From Exiguobacterium sp. s48 (GTDB lineage: Bacteria > Bacillota > Bacilli > Exiguobacteriales > Exiguobacteriaceae), in the NCBI RefSeq assembly GCF_018617395.1, contig NZ_JACSKC010000001.1, forward strand, positions 1,674,001-1,738,000: 64,000 nt of DNA, read 5' to 3'. The notes below the pieces were generated by a model. It was given only the letters and a program-made list of their open reading frames with translations. It was not told the DNA's origin and searched no databases. Positions 41,380 to 50,964 of this stretch are shown here, piece after piece. Position numbers and translations under genes: made by a program. The stretch's first letter is position 1. Every line of letters starts with the position of its first letter.

Positions 41380-42216
41380 TTATACCAATTCAAGCTGCGC
41401 GATAGGCGCCTCTTCCGTTTCCGTCTGCACGTGATGGCGACCAATCGGAATCACGGACGGTGAACCGGATACCGGATCACACATGACCGAACAGCGGAGG
41501 TTGAAGACCCGATGAATCAAATCACACGTGATGACGTCCGACGGCTTCCCTTCCGCAATCAACTTCCCTTTATCGAGTGCGAAGATATAGTCCGCATAAC
41601 GTGCCGACAAGTTGATGTCGTGAAGCACCATGACAATCGTCGTCCCGTATTTCCGATTTAAGTCCGTCAACAAGTCGAGAATCTCGACTTGATACGTGAT
41701 ATCGAGATACGTCGTCGGTTCATCTAAAAAGAGGACGTCCGTCTGTTGAGCCAGTGCCATCGCAATCCAGACGCGTTGGCGTTGCCCACCTGACAACTCA
41801 TCGATTGGACGGTCCGCAAACTCGGTGATGTTCATCATCTCCATCGCCTCAGCGACGGCCTCATAGTCGGCTTTCGTCCATCCCTTCAAGAACGATTGAT
41901 GCGGATAACGACCACGACCAACAAGATCGGCGACCGTGATCCCTTCCGGTACGACCGGGGACTGTGGCAACATCCCGAGGACACGTGCTAGCTTTTTCGG
42001 TGCCATCTTCGAGATCGGCTTGTCGTAAAGCGTCACTTGACCAGCACTCGGCTTGATGAGGCGTGCCATCGTCTTCAGTAGCGTCGACTTCCCGCAACCG
42101 TTCGCACCGATGATGATGCTGATTTGATTGCTCGGAATTTCAAGACTGATATCGTTCAAAATCATTTTGTCCTCGTATCCTGAGGTGAGATGTTCCACTT
42201 TCATAATGGATGCCAT
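41380..42216 (-). CDS. Iron-siderophore ABC transporter ATP-binding protein (FhuC/YusV type)
   Basis: 278 residues: Walker A GANGCGKST near 38-46, LPQSPVVPEG Q-loop near 83-92, signature LSGGQRQRVW near 140-149, Walker B VLFLDEPTTYLD near 160-171 and switch histidine VLHDIN. Energises import of ferric siderophore through the two FecCD permeases encoded upstream. The start ATG directly follows the permease TAA; AAAGGGG precedes by 8 bases. Last gene of the Fur-controlled operon. Confidence 0.95.
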   Translation of the reverse strand: MASIMKVEHLTSGYEDKMILNDISLEIPSNQISIIIGANGCGKSTLLKTMARLIKPSAGQVTLYDKPISKMAPKKLARVLGMLPQSPVVPEGITVADLVGRGRYPHQSFLKGWTKADYEAVAEAMEMMNITEFADRPIDELSGGQRQRVWIAMALAQQTDVLFLDEPTTYLDITYQVEILDLLTDLNRKYGTTIVMVLHDINLSARYADYIFALDKGKLIAEGKPSDVITCDLIHRVFNLRCSVMCDPVSGSPSVIPIGRHHVQTETEEAPIAQLELV

Positions 42217-43248
42217 TTAGAAGTCCCCTTTCTGGTTCATCCGAATCAACAAGTATAAGAGATAAGGCGCGCCGATGATGCCGGTGATGACACCGACCGG
42301 ATAGCGTGCCGTGAAGGCGAATTGTCCGACGAGGTCGGCCGCGAGCACTAAGATGATGCCTACAAGCGCTGCCGGCAAGATCCCGGCGTGGCTCGTCCCG
42401 ACGAGCCGTTTGGCGATTGGTCCTGCCAAAAAGGCGATGAAGGCGATTGGTCCTGTCGTCGCTGTCGCAAGCGCGAGCATGAGTACCGCCGCAACGATGA
42501 GAAGCAATCGGGTTTGGTTCGTATTGATCCCGAGCCCTGTCGCCGCCATTTCACCAAGCTCTAGCATTTCAAGCTGACGGGTGAGTAACAGGACGATCGG
42601 TAAACAGATGAGTACAGTGATGATTAAAGGCGGCAACTCCTCTAGCTTCACCCCATTTAAACTTCCTGTCAACCACCGCATCGCCATCGCGACATCATTT
42701 TGTCGGCTGATGAGCAGTAAGTAGTTGATGACAGCTGTCAGCATCGCTTGAATCCCAATCCCCACTAATACGAGACGACCAATGGAGAACGCGGCACCTT
42801 TCGATAGGAAATAGATGACGAGCACGGTCACCAGTCCTCCGATGATCGAGGCAATCGAGATGACCGCTTCACTCGACTGGAGGACGACGATACAAAAGAC
42901 AGCCGCCGCACTTGAGCCGGTCGTAATTCCGATGACATTCGGATTGGCAAGCGGATTTCGAAGCATCGTTTGGAAGATGGTTCCCGCCGCCCCGAATGCC
43001 GCCCCGGCAAATATCCCGGCGAGCATACGCGGTAGACGCAACACTTCAACGGCGAACGTCGCCCCTTTTACGTCTTCCCCGAGCAAGACACGGATGACAT
43101 CCTGAATCGGATAAATCGTATTGCCCAACATGAGCATTAACCCGCTCAATACTACCGCTATGATGGTCAAAAGAAGTGTCATCCCGACATAACGACGGCG
43201 TCGCTTCATGCGACCTTGTCTGATTTGTTCAATCGCTGGTTGCATCAT
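42217..43248 (-). CDS. Iron-siderophore ABC transporter permease (FecCD), second subunit
   Basis: About 343 residues, roughly nine to ten membrane helices; family motifs RLPRMLAGIFAGAAFGAAGT, TMLRNPLANPNVIGITTGSSAA and GPIAFIAFLAGPIAKRLVG. The open frame extends far upstream (to 43707) in antisense-like sequence; the ATG at 43248 overlaps the preceding permease stop as ATGA and has AGAGGA just before. A second ATG at 43245 has better spacing. Forms a heterodimer with the other permease. Confidence 0.94.
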   Translation of the reverse strand: MMQPAIEQIRQGRMKRRRRYVGMTLLLTIIAVVLSGLMLMLGNTIYPIQDVIRVLLGEDVKGATFAVEVLRLPRMLAGIFAGAAFGAAGTIFQTMLRNPLANPNVIGITTGSSAAAVFCIVVLQSSEAVISIASIIGGLVTVLVIYFLSKGAAFSIGRLVLVGIGIQAMLTAVINYLLLISRQNDVAMAMRWLTGSLNGVKLEELPPLIITVLICLPIVLLLTRQLEMLELGEMAATGLGINTNQTRLLLIVAAVLMLALATATTGPIAFIAFLAGPIAKRLVGTSHAGILPAALVGIILVLAADLVGQFAFTARYPVGVITGIIGAPYLLYLLIRMNQKGDF

Positions 43249-44270
43249 AGTCCTCTTACTTTCACTTTCATTGTCAATAGAATCAGAATCGGTGCCCCGA
43301 TAAATGCCGTCACAATCCCGACCTCGAGCTCTCCCGGACTTCCGAGCAAACGTCCGATGACGTCCGAGAAAGTTAAGATGATGGCGCCCGCAAAAGCAGA
43401 CATCGGCATGAGATAACGCTGGTCCGGACCGAGCACGAGTCGAATCAAATGGGGGGCGAGTAGCCCGATAAAGCCGATCGGGCCGGCAAGCGCCGTCGCC
43501 GCCCCGCATAGAATGACGCCTGCGAACGAGGCGGTCAGCTTCAACGTACCCGTCCGAACGCCAAGACTTTTCGCCATCTCCTCCCCGAGTGCGAGTGCGT
43601 TCAAGGAAGGCGCGGTCACGACCGCAATCACGAGACCGATTAGAAGAAACGGTAAAAATGTATAAATCGAATCGATGTTTCCTGCACCGACACTCCCGAC
43701 TTGCCAAAAACGGAATTGATCCATGACGTTCGAACGTGGAATCATGAGCGCCATGACGAGCGAGGATAAGGCTGCACTTGTCGCAGCTCCCGCTAAGACG
43801 AGTTTGAGCGGGGTCGCCCCTCCTCTTCCGAGCGAACCGATACCGAAAACGAAAATAGCCGTCAATAGCGCCCCGACGAGCGCGAACCAGATGAACGCAC
43901 TCGCTGTCGAGATGTTAAAGAACGCAATCCCGATGACGACAGCGAGCGCCGCTCCCGTGTTGACTCCGAGAATACTCGGATCGGCGATCGGGTTACGCGT
44001 CACCGACTGCATGAGCGCCCCCGCCACGCCAAGTGCCGCGCCACACATGAAACTAAAGATTGTCCGAACAACCCGCTCCCGGACAATGTCCGCCTCATAC
44101 GACTGAACAGCCGGACGGAATAAACCGTCCAGCAGTTCATTCCACCCGACTGTTCGTGAGCCGAAGGCAAGGGATGCCACGATGCATAGCACCGTCAGTA
44201 CGAGCGTCCCGATCAAGAGAAGCGGGAAATACTTCGGGGCATGCATCTGTTTGATTTGTGTTTGCATCAT
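43245..44270 (-). CDS. Iron-siderophore ABC transporter permease (FecCD), first subunit
   Basis: 341 residues. FecCD features: VRTIFSFMCGAALGVAGALM, SVTRNPIADPSILGVNTGAA, and GPIGFIGLLAPHLIRLVLG near the second coupling helix. The start overlaps the binding-protein stop as ATGA (44267-44270). Together with the ATPase and lipoprotein this is a complete siderophore importer. Confidence 0.95.
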   Translation of the reverse strand: MMQTQIKQMHAPKYFPLLLIGTLVLTVLCIVASLAFGSRTVGWNELLDGLFRPAVQSYEADIVRERVVRTIFSFMCGAALGVAGALMQSVTRNPIADPSILGVNTGAALAVVIGIAFFNISTASAFIWFALVGALLTAIFVFGIGSLGRGGATPLKLVLAGAATSAALSSLVMALMIPRSNVMDQFRFWQVGSVGAGNIDSIYTFLPFLLIGLVIAVVTAPSLNALALGEEMAKSLGVRTGTLKLTASFAGVILCGAATALAGPIGFIGLLAPHLIRLVLGPDQRYLMPMSAFAGAIILTFSDVIGRLLGSPGELEVGIVTAFIGAPILILLTMKVKVRGL

Positions 44271-45310
44271 TCAGCTTTCGCGAGGGCATCCGATACGCGT
44301 GAAACGTACTCATCAATCGTATATTCAATCGAGAGTGGCGTCGGCGTTCCTGCCGCTGCGAGTGGTGTGTTATCTTCAATCAAAACGACCGATCCGCGTT
44401 CAATGGCTGGTACTTTACTGTAGAGCGGGTCTGCTTGAAGCGCCTTCAACGTGTCTTCATTTCCGTACGTGACGAAGATGTCGACGTCGTTCAAGATGTC
44501 AGCGTTCTCTTTGCTGAGTTCAAGATAGAAGCTGTCTGTTTTCTCTGCTTCATCTAAGATGTTTTGTGGATACTCCATCCCGAGTTCTTCGATGAAGGCA
44601 CCACGTGGGTCACCCGTTGTATAGATATAGAATTTTGAAAGGTCTTCCGCGCTCATCGAGACGAATGCGGCTTTCTTGCCAGCAATCTCAGGAACGGCTG
44701 TCGCTTTGTCTGTGATCAACTGTTCCGTGTCTTTGATTAATTGTTCGCCTTCTTCACCAAGTCCCATCGCGAGTGAATCATAGCGAACCATGTCTTGCCA
44801 TGACGTGACCCAAGGTGTTTCCTGGTATGCCACGACCGGTGCGATTTGACTGAGCGTGTCATAGTCTTCTTGCGTGATGCCTGAGTAGGCCGCCAAGATC
44901 ACGTCCGGGTTTGAATCCGCGATCGCTTCAAAGTCTAATCCGTCTGTATCTTGATAGATGTTCGGGTTCTCTTCCCCGAGTGCTTTCAATTTCTCTGACG
45001 TCCATGGAAGCATACCGCTATCGTCCTGGACACCGTAGTTCGCAGCCGAGAATCCGACCGGTACGACATCGAGGGCAAGTGCGACATCATGGTTTCCCCA
45101 TGAAATCGTTGCGACACGTTCCGGTTTTTTCTCAATGACCGTCTCTCCGAATGCGTGCTCGATTGTGATTGGGAACCCTTCTGCCGATTCTTCCGTCCCT
45201 TCATTCGTGGAAGCGTTCTCAGCTTCTTCCGAACCACAACCGGCTAAAATTAGTGCAAATGCCGACACAAAGATAAACATATGTAACCATTTCTTGAATG
45301 TGTTGTTCAC
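44267..45310 (-). CDS. Iron-siderophore-binding lipoprotein (ABC, FepB/FhuD superfamily)
   Basis: 347 residues: lipoprotein signal with LAGC lipobox (about 22-25), a serine/glutamate-rich linker, then the type III binding fold (KKPERVATISWGNHDVALAL, LDFEAIADSNPDVILAAYSG, IFVTYGNEDTLKALQ). The SWGN and VGFS positions resemble hydroxamate/catecholate binders such as YfiY. The start is GTG at 45310 with AAAGGAG 8 bases upstream. First gene of the operon, behind a consensus promoter with a Fur box. Confidence 0.95.
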   Translation of the reverse strand: MNNTFKKWLHMFIFVSAFALILAGCGSEEAENASTNEGTEESAEGFPITIEHAFGETVIEKKPERVATISWGNHDVALALDVVPVGFSAANYGVQDDSGMLPWTSEKLKALGEENPNIYQDTDGLDFEAIADSNPDVILAAYSGITQEDYDTLSQIAPVVAYQETPWVTSWQDMVRYDSLAMGLGEEGEQLIKDTEQLITDKATAVPEIAGKKAAFVSMSAEDLSKFYIYTTGDPRGAFIEELGMEYPQNILDEAEKTDSFYLELSKENADILNDVDIFVTYGNEDTLKALQADPLYSKVPAIERGSVVLIEDNTPLAAAGTPTPLSIEYTIDEYVSRVSDALAKAE

Positions 45311-45352
45311 GTGATTTTCTCCTTTTCGAACTTCTCTGTATTTTGTCGATAC

Positions 45353-45367
45353 TGATAATCATTATCA
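45353..45367. promoter_or_regulatory. Fur box
   Basis: TGATAATCATTATCA, a perfect 7-1-7 inverted repeat equal to the Bacillus Fur core. It lies just downstream of the -10 of the siderophore operon, so iron-loaded Fur should repress it. Confidence 0.92.
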
Positions 45368-45373
45368 TTTATG

Positions 45374-45402
45374 AGTATAGACCTGCTCCTAAGTCATGTC
45401 AA
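45374..45402 (-). promoter_or_regulatory. Consensus promoter of the siderophore uptake operon
   Basis: -35 TTGACA (45397-45402), 17-base spacer, -10 TATACT (45374-45379) on the minus strand. Confidence 0.88.
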
Positions 45403-45424
45403 CCGCTATTCGGTCTAGAAAAAT

Positions 45425-45451
45425 GAAAAAACCTGTCGTTTTAGGACAGGT
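45425..45451 (-). terminator. Terminator of the PaiB-like gene
   Basis: 7-bp perfect stem (45431-45437 with 45445-45451), 7-base loop, six T residues on the minus strand. Confidence 0.88.
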
Positions 45452-45454
45452 GGG

Positions 45455-46048
45455 TCAAGACTTCCGATGCCGTCTCATGACGTCTGCAATCGGTTCATTT
45501 TGTTTTTGAAGCTCTGATACGATTCGCTCGTGGTCCATATCATTTCGGTTTTGACTTAACTTGAACGTCGCCTGAATGTCAGTGATATCAATCCGAAACC
45601 CGACGACTCCGTTCATTTGCCGCTTCACTGGTTCCGATAACGCCTCCCAACGTACCGCATGCTCACGTTCCCCTTCATGCTCATGAAGCATACTAGCAAG
45701 TTCCTCTACTAATTCGTCCTCGTTGAGAATCGTCGCACGTCCATACACGTGTACGGCCTGATAGTTCCATGTCGATACGTCCTCGTGTCCGTACCAGGAC
45801 GCCGAAACGTAAGCATCATGTCCTTGAAACATGACGAGAACAGTTTGATCTTCAATCGTTCGCCACTGCGGATTCGCTTTCGCAATATGCGTCGTCAGTT
45901 GACTGTTCGCCTCATCGAATCGTAACGGGACATGTGTCGCAATCGGCTTGTCCCCGTCATGTGTCACAATCGTGCCGAATGGATGGGCATGTAAAAAAGC
46001 ATAGATATCAGCTTCGTCGTTGACGGAATATCGGTTTTGGATATACAT
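45455..46048 (-). CDS. FMN-binding PaiB-family protein
   Basis: 197 residues of the split-barrel FMN-binding fold: FLHAHPFGTIVTHDG near 18-32, ATHVPLRFDE near 37, VLVMFQGHDAYVSASWYGHE near 69-88 and TWNYQAVHVYG near 93-103. PaiB of Bacillus was described as a negative regulator of degradative enzymes; its biochemical role is unclear. The frame is open to 46276, but the ATG at 46048 with AAAGGGGG is the natural start; upstream residues are antisense to the HAD gene. Confidence 0.9.
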   Translation of the reverse strand: MYIQNRYSVNDEADIYAFLHAHPFGTIVTHDGDKPIATHVPLRFDEANSQLTTHIAKANPQWRTIEDQTVLVMFQGHDAYVSASWYGHEDVSTWNYQAVHVYGRATILNEDELVEELASMLHEHEGEREHAVRWEALSEPVKRQMNGVVGFRIDITDIQATFKLSQNRNDMDHERIVSELQKQNEPIADVMRRHRKS

Positions 46049-46117
46049 GTCGAACCCCCTTTCTCCTATTATATTCTCAAAAGACGGGTATAACGACACA
46101 GAAGGAGGAATGTTTTT

Positions 46118-46783
46118 ATGAAACAACCCATCAAAGCCATCGTCTTTGACGTATATGGCACATTGTTCGACGTTCATTCGGTGAAGGATGCCTGTGAACA
46201 AGAGTTCCCGGAAAAAGGAGATGCCATCAGCCAAGTATGGCGAACGAAACAACTCGAGTATTTCTTTTGGCGCCACATCATGGGACGCTATGAAGATTTC
46301 GAGTCAGTGACCCGGGACGCACTCCGTTACGCATTAGCCGTGCATGATGCAACATCGACGGAGAACATCGAGAAACGCTTGATCGCATCGTATGCGCACC
46401 TCACCCCGTATGAGGAAGTCGAATCGGTCCTCAAACAGTTGCATGACGTAAAGACCGTCATTCTCTCAAACGGGACGGACGAGATGCTCGAGGCACTGCT
46501 TCACAACGCCAGTCTGAGCGAATATTTCGATGAAGTTGTCAGCGTTGACGGCATCAAACAACCAAAACCATCTCCTGCCGCCTATATGCACTGGTTCAAA
46601 ACATCCGGTCTTCGTCGTGACGAGGTGCTCTTCTTATCGTCAAACGGCTGGGACATCGCCGGGGCGAAGAACTTCGGCTTCCACGCGGCATGGATCAATC
46701 GGAATGCCTTACCTTTCGAAGAATTTGATGTAGCGCCAGACACGATTTATGACGATTTGAACGGAATCTTGGAATGGGTGTAA
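46118..46783 (+). CDS. Haloacid dehalogenase, type II (HAD superfamily)
   Basis: 221 residues. HAD motifs: [10 protein letters not shown] (nucleophile Asp), ILSNGTDEM (motif II), [10 protein letters not shown] (motif III lysine) and [14 protein letters not shown] (motif IV with the type II SSNxWD signature). Predicted (S)-2-haloacid dehalogenase, though the family also contains other hydrolases. Strong GGAGG ribosome site; divergent from the PaiB-like gene. Confidence 0.92.
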   Translation: MKQPIKAIVFDVYGTLFDVHSVKDACEQEFPEKGDAISQVWRTKQLEYFFWRHIMGRYEDFESVTRDALRYALAVHDATSTENIEKRLIASYAHLTPYEEVESVLKQLHDVKTVILSNGTDEMLEALLHNASLSEYFDEVVSVDGIKQPKPSPAAYMHWFKTSGLRRDEVLFLSSNGWDIAGAKNFGFHAAWINRNALPFEEFDVAPDTIYDDLNGILEWV

Positions 46784-46841
46784 CCTGCTTCGGTCAAAGT
46801 ATGAGAAAATAAAGAAAATAAGACCGAAACGAGGGATACAG

Positions 46842-47198
46842 ATGGCACACCGCATTTACACGACGAGCTTTGCGAGCGTCTATCCACACTACGTCGCCAA
46901 AGCCGAACGAAAAGGACGGACGAAAGAAGAAGTCGACACGATTATCGAATGGTTGACGGGTTATGATCAAACCGGGCTCGAGCGTCAGATTGCTGACGAG
47001 GTTGATTTCGATACGTTCTTCTCTGCCGCACCTCGCCTGAATGAAGATCGTGCTCTCATCAAAGGCGTCGTCTGTGGGGTCCGCGTCGAGAACGTGGAAG
47101 AACCGCTTATGCGTGAGATCCGTTATTTGGACAAACTCATCGATGAGTTGGCAAAAGGAAAGAAAATGGAGAAAATTTTACGAGGTGGCGAATCATGA
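46842..47198 (+). CDS. DUF2200 family protein
   Basis: 118 residues, soluble. Pattern [27 protein letters not shown] and IEWLTGYDQ is diagnostic of DUF2200, a small family of unknown role. It overlaps the next gene by 4 bases (ATGA), so the two are coupled and may work together. Confidence 0.88.
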   Translation: MAHRIYTTSFASVYPHYVAKAERKGRTKEEVDTIIEWLTGYDQTGLERQIADEVDFDTFFSAAPRLNEDRALIKGVVCGVRVENVEEPLMREIRYLDKLIDELAKGKKMEKILRGGES

Positions 47199-47626
47199 TG
47201 GACGTGACGACACTCGTCGACGAGGAACGACTCGATTCATTTATTCATCTGATCGAAGTTATCGATGACCATTTGCCAGAAGGCTTTGAAAAGACGACGG
47301 ACGGACAGGGTGTCCATTACGTCGTCCCACTCGATCGATATCCGTCGGGTTATCACGTCACACCAGGGACACCGCTCCCGTTCATTAGCGTGATCGCGCA
47401 AAAGCGTCACGTCGGGCTTTACCATATGGGCATCTACTCCGACCCTGAATTGCTCGCCTGGTTCGAACAGGAGTATGCGAATCGGGTCCCAACGAAGCTC
47501 GATATGGGCAAAAGCTGTATTCGCTTCAATAACGTGAAACGAATTCCGTTTGACTTAGTTGGGGAACTTGTCGAGAAGATGACGGTCGAGCAATGGATTC
47601 AACGCTATGAAAGAAGCCGAGGCTAA
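47195..47626 (+). CDS. DUF1801-like protein
   Basis: 143 residues, soluble, resembling the YdhG/DUF1801 fold: [25 protein letters not shown] resembles the GMPxW-type region, and [19 protein letters not shown] and [18 protein letters not shown] its core. Related proteins include frataxin-like FraH/YdhG, but function is unknown. Translationally coupled to the DUF2200 gene. The terminator hairpin overlaps its stop. Confidence 0.8.
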   Translation: MMDVTTLVDEERLDSFIHLIEVIDDHLPEGFEKTTDGQGVHYVVPLDRYPSGYHVTPGTPLPFISVIAQKRHVGLYHMGIYSDPELLAWFEQEYANRVPTKLDMGKSCIRFNNVKRIPFDLVGELVEKMTVEQWIQRYERSRG

Positions 47627-47640
47627 CGCTTCGGTTTTTT
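47617..47640 (+). terminator. Terminator after the DUF1801-like gene
   Basis: 7-bp stem with one G-U (47617-47623 with 47628-47634), TAAC loop holding the stop codon, six T residues. Confidence 0.85.
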
Positions 47641-47704
47641 CGCACATCCGTTTTCTTTCTAGAGCCGAGTATACGGTATGCTTAGAAAAAAGGAGGGACG
47701 CCTC

Positions 47705-48346
47705 ATGCCACGTTGGCTAAAAATCACTCTATTTTTACTCGTGTTCGGCACGTTGTTCTACATCACCCATTTCCACTATGAGTTGCGTCCGTCTGACATC
47801 CGCGATACGGTTCTGTCGTTCGGGTGGTGGGGACCACTCTTCTTTATTTTTCTTTACGCCATCGGTCCGGTTGCATTTTTACCGACATCCGTCCTGTCAC
47901 TCGGAGCCGGACTCGCGTTCGGCGTATGGCCAGGAGTTCTCTATATTATTTTTGGCGCGACTGCTGCCGCGACGACCGGTTACGTCATGGGACGCTTCTT
48001 TGGACGTTCGGTCATCAACGTCGAGCGCTATCCATGGTCCGAAAAACTGTTCACCCAAATGGAGCGTCGTGGATTTCTGTACGTGTTTGTCCTTCGGCTC
48101 ATCCCACTCGTCAGTTTTGACTTACTCAGTTACGCCGGAGGGATCTCGCGCGTCCGTTTCCGTGCGTTTGTACCGGCGACCGTGCTCGGCATGATTCCAG
48201 GTACGTTCGCCTACAGCTTCCTCGGAGCGAGTCTCGCGTCAGGCAGTGTCACCACGATCTTCATCGCCGCGCTCGTCTTCGTCGGCTTGATTGTCGTGAC
48301 GTATATCTTCCGGGAACCAGTGAAAAAGTGGCTCGGGTTAAATTGA
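47705..48346 (+). CDS. TVP38/TMEM64 family membrane protein (DedA superfamily)
   Basis: 213 residues, about six hydrophobic segments; the VTT-domain core GRFFGRSVINV, VFVLRLIPLVSFDLLSYAGGISRVRFRAF and ATVLGMIPGTF is clear. Members are linked to lipid scrambling or undecaprenyl-phosphate recycling in the wider superfamily. The ATG at 47705, 8 bases after AGGAGG, is the start; the frame opening at 47678 precedes that site. Confidence 0.9.
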   Translation: MPRWLKITLFLLVFGTLFYITHFHYELRPSDIRDTVLSFGWWGPLFFIFLYAIGPVAFLPTSVLSLGAGLAFGVWPGVLYIIFGATAAATTGYVMGRFFGRSVINVERYPWSEKLFTQMERRGFLYVFVLRLIPLVSFDLLSYAGGISRVRFRAFVPATVLGMIPGTFAYSFLGASLASGSVTTIFIAALVFVGLIVVTYIFREPVKKWLGLN

Positions 48347-48360
48347 AAACATGTGAAAAG

Positions 48361-48380
48361 GAGCCACGCGCTCTTTTTTT
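48361..48380 (+). terminator. Terminator after the TVP38 gene
   Basis: GAGC/GCTC stem (48361-48364 with 48370-48373), possibly extended by A-T pairs, and seven T residues. Confidence 0.75.
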
Positions 48381-48475
48381 GTGCTTCGAACATGCAATTT
48401 GTATAAACTTCTGTGAACTTCGTCCGATATGTATAGAGCTACAACAAATGAACACGAGAATGTGAGGAATGAAAG

Positions 48476-50008
48476 ATGAGTTTTACGAAACGAAATCAGT
48501 TGATGTTGTTGACGACGTTATTGATTGTGATGACGTCGGTTATTGTTCATGTGCTCCATCGTTTTACCGACTTTGCCTATGCTTATACAATTTTACGAAA
48601 TGGTGCAGATGGTTATGTGTACTCCGGCGTGACATGGGTCCTTTTCGCAATCCCGATCGCTTTATTCGGGATGATGCTCATTACAGCAAAACGAGACTCT
48701 GCGTCCTTTTCCTATTGGATGATGTTGACGCTCACCTTCGCAAGCATCTCGACCGTTGCCGGTGGACAAGGACTCGTCGAGTATCATTTTTCGATTTTTG
48801 TCGTCTTGGCGATTTTGTCGTTCATGCGTCGAATTGATTTGATTTTGTATAGCGCCGGAATCTTTGCTGCGCAACATTTACTCGGGTACTTTTTGATTCC
48901 TGAGATGATTTGTGGGACGAGCGATTATCCGTTCAGTTTACTCCTCGTCCATGCCGTATATTTGATTCTTCTCAGTACCGTCCTCGTCGCGCAAATCCAC
49001 TTCCGTAACAAAGAGACGGAACGTGTCGAGGCACAGGAGCAAGAAACGCGACAGTTATTACAACATGCGATTCACGATGTCAGTGCGCTTGTCCAATCTT
49101 TAAACAGTCATGCAGAAGAGCTTGAATCCGCTTCGAATCAGTCTCTCGAATCCGGGGAACAAATCGCTGTCACGGTCGACCCGATTGTCGCGCATGCTTC
49201 ATCCCAACAGGAATCCATGGCGCAAGGGGCTGATGAAATTCACTCGATTCGTTCATTGACTGCGCTCATTCAAGAACGAATGGCCCAGACAGCCGCAGCG
49301 TCCTCGCGTATCGCTAAAGATGCCCTTGCCGGGAACAAAGACATGCATCTCATGGAAGCGAAAGTACAAGAAATCATCACCGAGTCGGAACAGCTCGATC
49401 GAATCGTCGCAACGATGTCGACTCGTTCAACCGAAATCCAAGGAATCTTGCAACAAGTCGGCTCGATCAGTGAACAGACGAATATGCTCGCCTTGAACGC
49501 ATCCATTGAAGCAGCACGCGCTGGTGAGGCTGGTCGCGGATTCGCAGTCGTCGCCTCTGAAGTCGGGAAACTCGCTGTCCAATCGCGTGAATATGCATCC
49601 GAGATGACCCGTGTCCTCGGTGGGTTGATGGAGGATACGACCGTCGTCTCCAAATCGGCGCATCTATTCAAACAAGCGACGGAAAACTGTCAAACGGTCA
49701 CGAACGATGTGACGGCTGTTTTTGGACGTCTAACGGAAGATGTTTCAGAAATCGACGAACAGATCGCTTCGATTCAAGAGACACGCCAACAGGTCACGAC
49801 ACAAATGGAAGCACTCGAAACACGACTTGAATCGACGAAATATGCGGCGAACGAACTCCAGCAACAGATTCACCACGTTGCCGCAGCAACGGAAGAACAA
49901 GTCGCCATTCAAAAAGAACTTAGTTCCATGTCGGACCGACTCGCTCTAACAGCGAATTCGCTCGAAGACGTGACGACTCAACTCGAAGATCACGCCACTC
50001 GCGCCTAA
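48476..50008 (+). CDS. Methyl-accepting chemotaxis-type signalling protein
   Basis: 510 residues: about six membrane helices (10-175) with little extracellular sequence, no HAMP domain, then a long coiled coil with the chemoreceptor hairpin [20 protein letters not shown] near 333-352. Signals through CheA/CheW. A membrane-embedded six-helix sensor instead of a periplasmic ligand domain points to sensing of a membrane or energy-related cue (inference). Own ribosome site GAGGA and terminator, so monocistronic. Confidence 0.93.
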   Translation: MSFTKRNQLMLLTTLLIVMTSVIVHVLHRFTDFAYAYTILRNGADGYVYSGVTWVLFAIPIALFGMMLITAKRDSASFSYWMMLTLTFASISTVAGGQGLVEYHFSIFVVLAILSFMRRIDLILYSAGIFAAQHLLGYFLIPEMICGTSDYPFSLLLVHAVYLILLSTVLVAQIHFRNKETERVEAQEQETRQLLQHAIHDVSALVQSLNSHAEELESASNQSLESGEQIAVTVDPIVAHASSQQESMAQGADEIHSIRSLTALIQERMAQTAAASSRIAKDALAGNKDMHLMEAKVQEIITESEQLDRIVATMSTRSTEIQGILQQVGSISEQTNMLALNASIEAARAGEAGRGFAVVASEVGKLAVQSREYASEMTRVLGGLMEDTTVVSKSAHLFKQATENCQTVTNDVTAVFGRLTEDVSEIDEQIASIQETRQQVTTQMEALETRLESTKYAANELQQQIHHVAAATEEQVAIQKELSSMSDRLALTANSLEDVTTQLEDHATRA

Positions 50009-50012
50009 CATA

Positions 50013-50045
50013 AATGCCCTCGACCAAGCGGTCGAGGGCATTTTC
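50013..50045. terminator. Bidirectional terminator
   Basis: 12-13-bp stem (50013-50025 with 50030-50042), 4-base loop, T-run on the plus side; ends between the chemoreceptor and the convergent NmrA-like gene. Confidence 0.9.
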
Positions 50046-50046
50046 A

Positions 50047-50904
50047 TTATCGGTCGAGTAATTGACGAATTCCGTCCGCGAGCGGTGTGACCGGGCGTCC
50101 AAGAACCGGTTCAAAGTCACTCTCGTGAATTTCGAGTGTCCCTTGACGAATACTTTTTTGAATGCCTGCTAGTAGGGAAACTACGTCATCAGGCATCCCT
50201 GCCCCGCGCATCGTCTCTTCATATGCTTCGAGATTTAGCTCCTGCATCATGACGTCACGACCTAACACCTCACTAAGTGCATCTACTAAATCTTTTTGCG
50301 TATGGAGCGGTCCTGACAATTCATACACCGCACTCTCTTGCTGTTCTTTCAACAGGACGTTCGCCGCTGCTTCCGCATAGTCTTGTTGAAGCGCCCAACC
50401 GACCTTCCCGTCCCGAGCCGCTGTGATCCACGGCGCACCGTCCACGACTGCTTGCATGCTCGGCAATTCGTTCTCTAAGTACCAATTGTTCCGCAAAAAC
50501 GCATACGGAATCCCCGATTCTACGATTGCTTCCTCTGTGACGACGTGTGGAGGTGCCATCAAGTTCTCACTGTCTGTCGCATCGGCTAGACTCGTGTAGG
50601 CGATGAAGGAAACACCTGCCCGTTTCGCCGCCTCAACCGCGTTCGTATGTTGACGAATGCGCGTATCGTTATCGCCATCTGCCGAGATGATCAACAGACG
50701 CTCAACACCTTTGAACGCTTCATCGAGTGTGTCCGGCTGATCAAAATCTCCGTGTCGTACATCAACCCCGCGCTCTTTTAGCGATGCTGCTTTCTGCGGA
50801 TTACGTACACTGACTGCGAGGTCACTCGCATCGATTGATTTGAGTAACTCCTCTACGATTTTCGATCCTAATTTACCGGTTGCTCCTGTGACTAAATATT
50901 TCAT
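50047..50904 (-). CDS. NmrA-like NAD(P)-binding oxidoreductase (YtfG/QorB type)
   Basis: 285 residues of atypical SDRs: YLVTGATGKLGSKIVEEL at the N-terminus (GxxGxxG), VRHGDFDQPDTLDEAFKGVERLLIIS near 55-80, FLRNNWYLEN near 138-147. Close in pattern to quinone oxidoreductase 2 (YtfG) and NmrA-type redox sensors. The ATG at 50904 with GGAGG 7 bases before is preferred to the opening at 50934. It lies 60 bases downstream of kdpD with no terminator seen between, so read-through is possible. Confidence 0.9.
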   Translation of the reverse strand: MKYLVTGATGKLGSKIVEELLKSIDASDLAVSVRNPQKAASLKERGVDVRHGDFDQPDTLDEAFKGVERLLIISADGDNDTRIRQHTNAVEAAKRAGVSFIAYTSLADATDSENLMAPPHVVTEEAIVESGIPYAFLRNNWYLENELPSMQAVVDGAPWITAARDGKVGWALQQDYAEAAANVLLKEQQESAVYELSGPLHTQKDLVDALSEVLGRDVMMQELNLEAYEETMRGAGMPDDVVSLLAGIQKSIRQGTLEIHESDFEPVLGRPVTPLADGIRQLLDR

Positions 50905-50964
50905 CAAAAAACCTCCTTTGTTCGCATGATTCACTCTTCCCGTTCATTCGCTCCCTCACACCTA

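Noticed and set aside
43249-43707. 150-residue N-terminal extension of the second FecCD permease
   Set aside because: Overlaps the first permease completely; the ATGA overlap at 43245-43248 gives the real start.
46842-47626. Toxin-antitoxin pair (two small overlapping ORFs)
   Set aside because: The proteins match DUF2200 and a DUF1801-like fold, neither a known toxin or antitoxin, and both are larger than typical.
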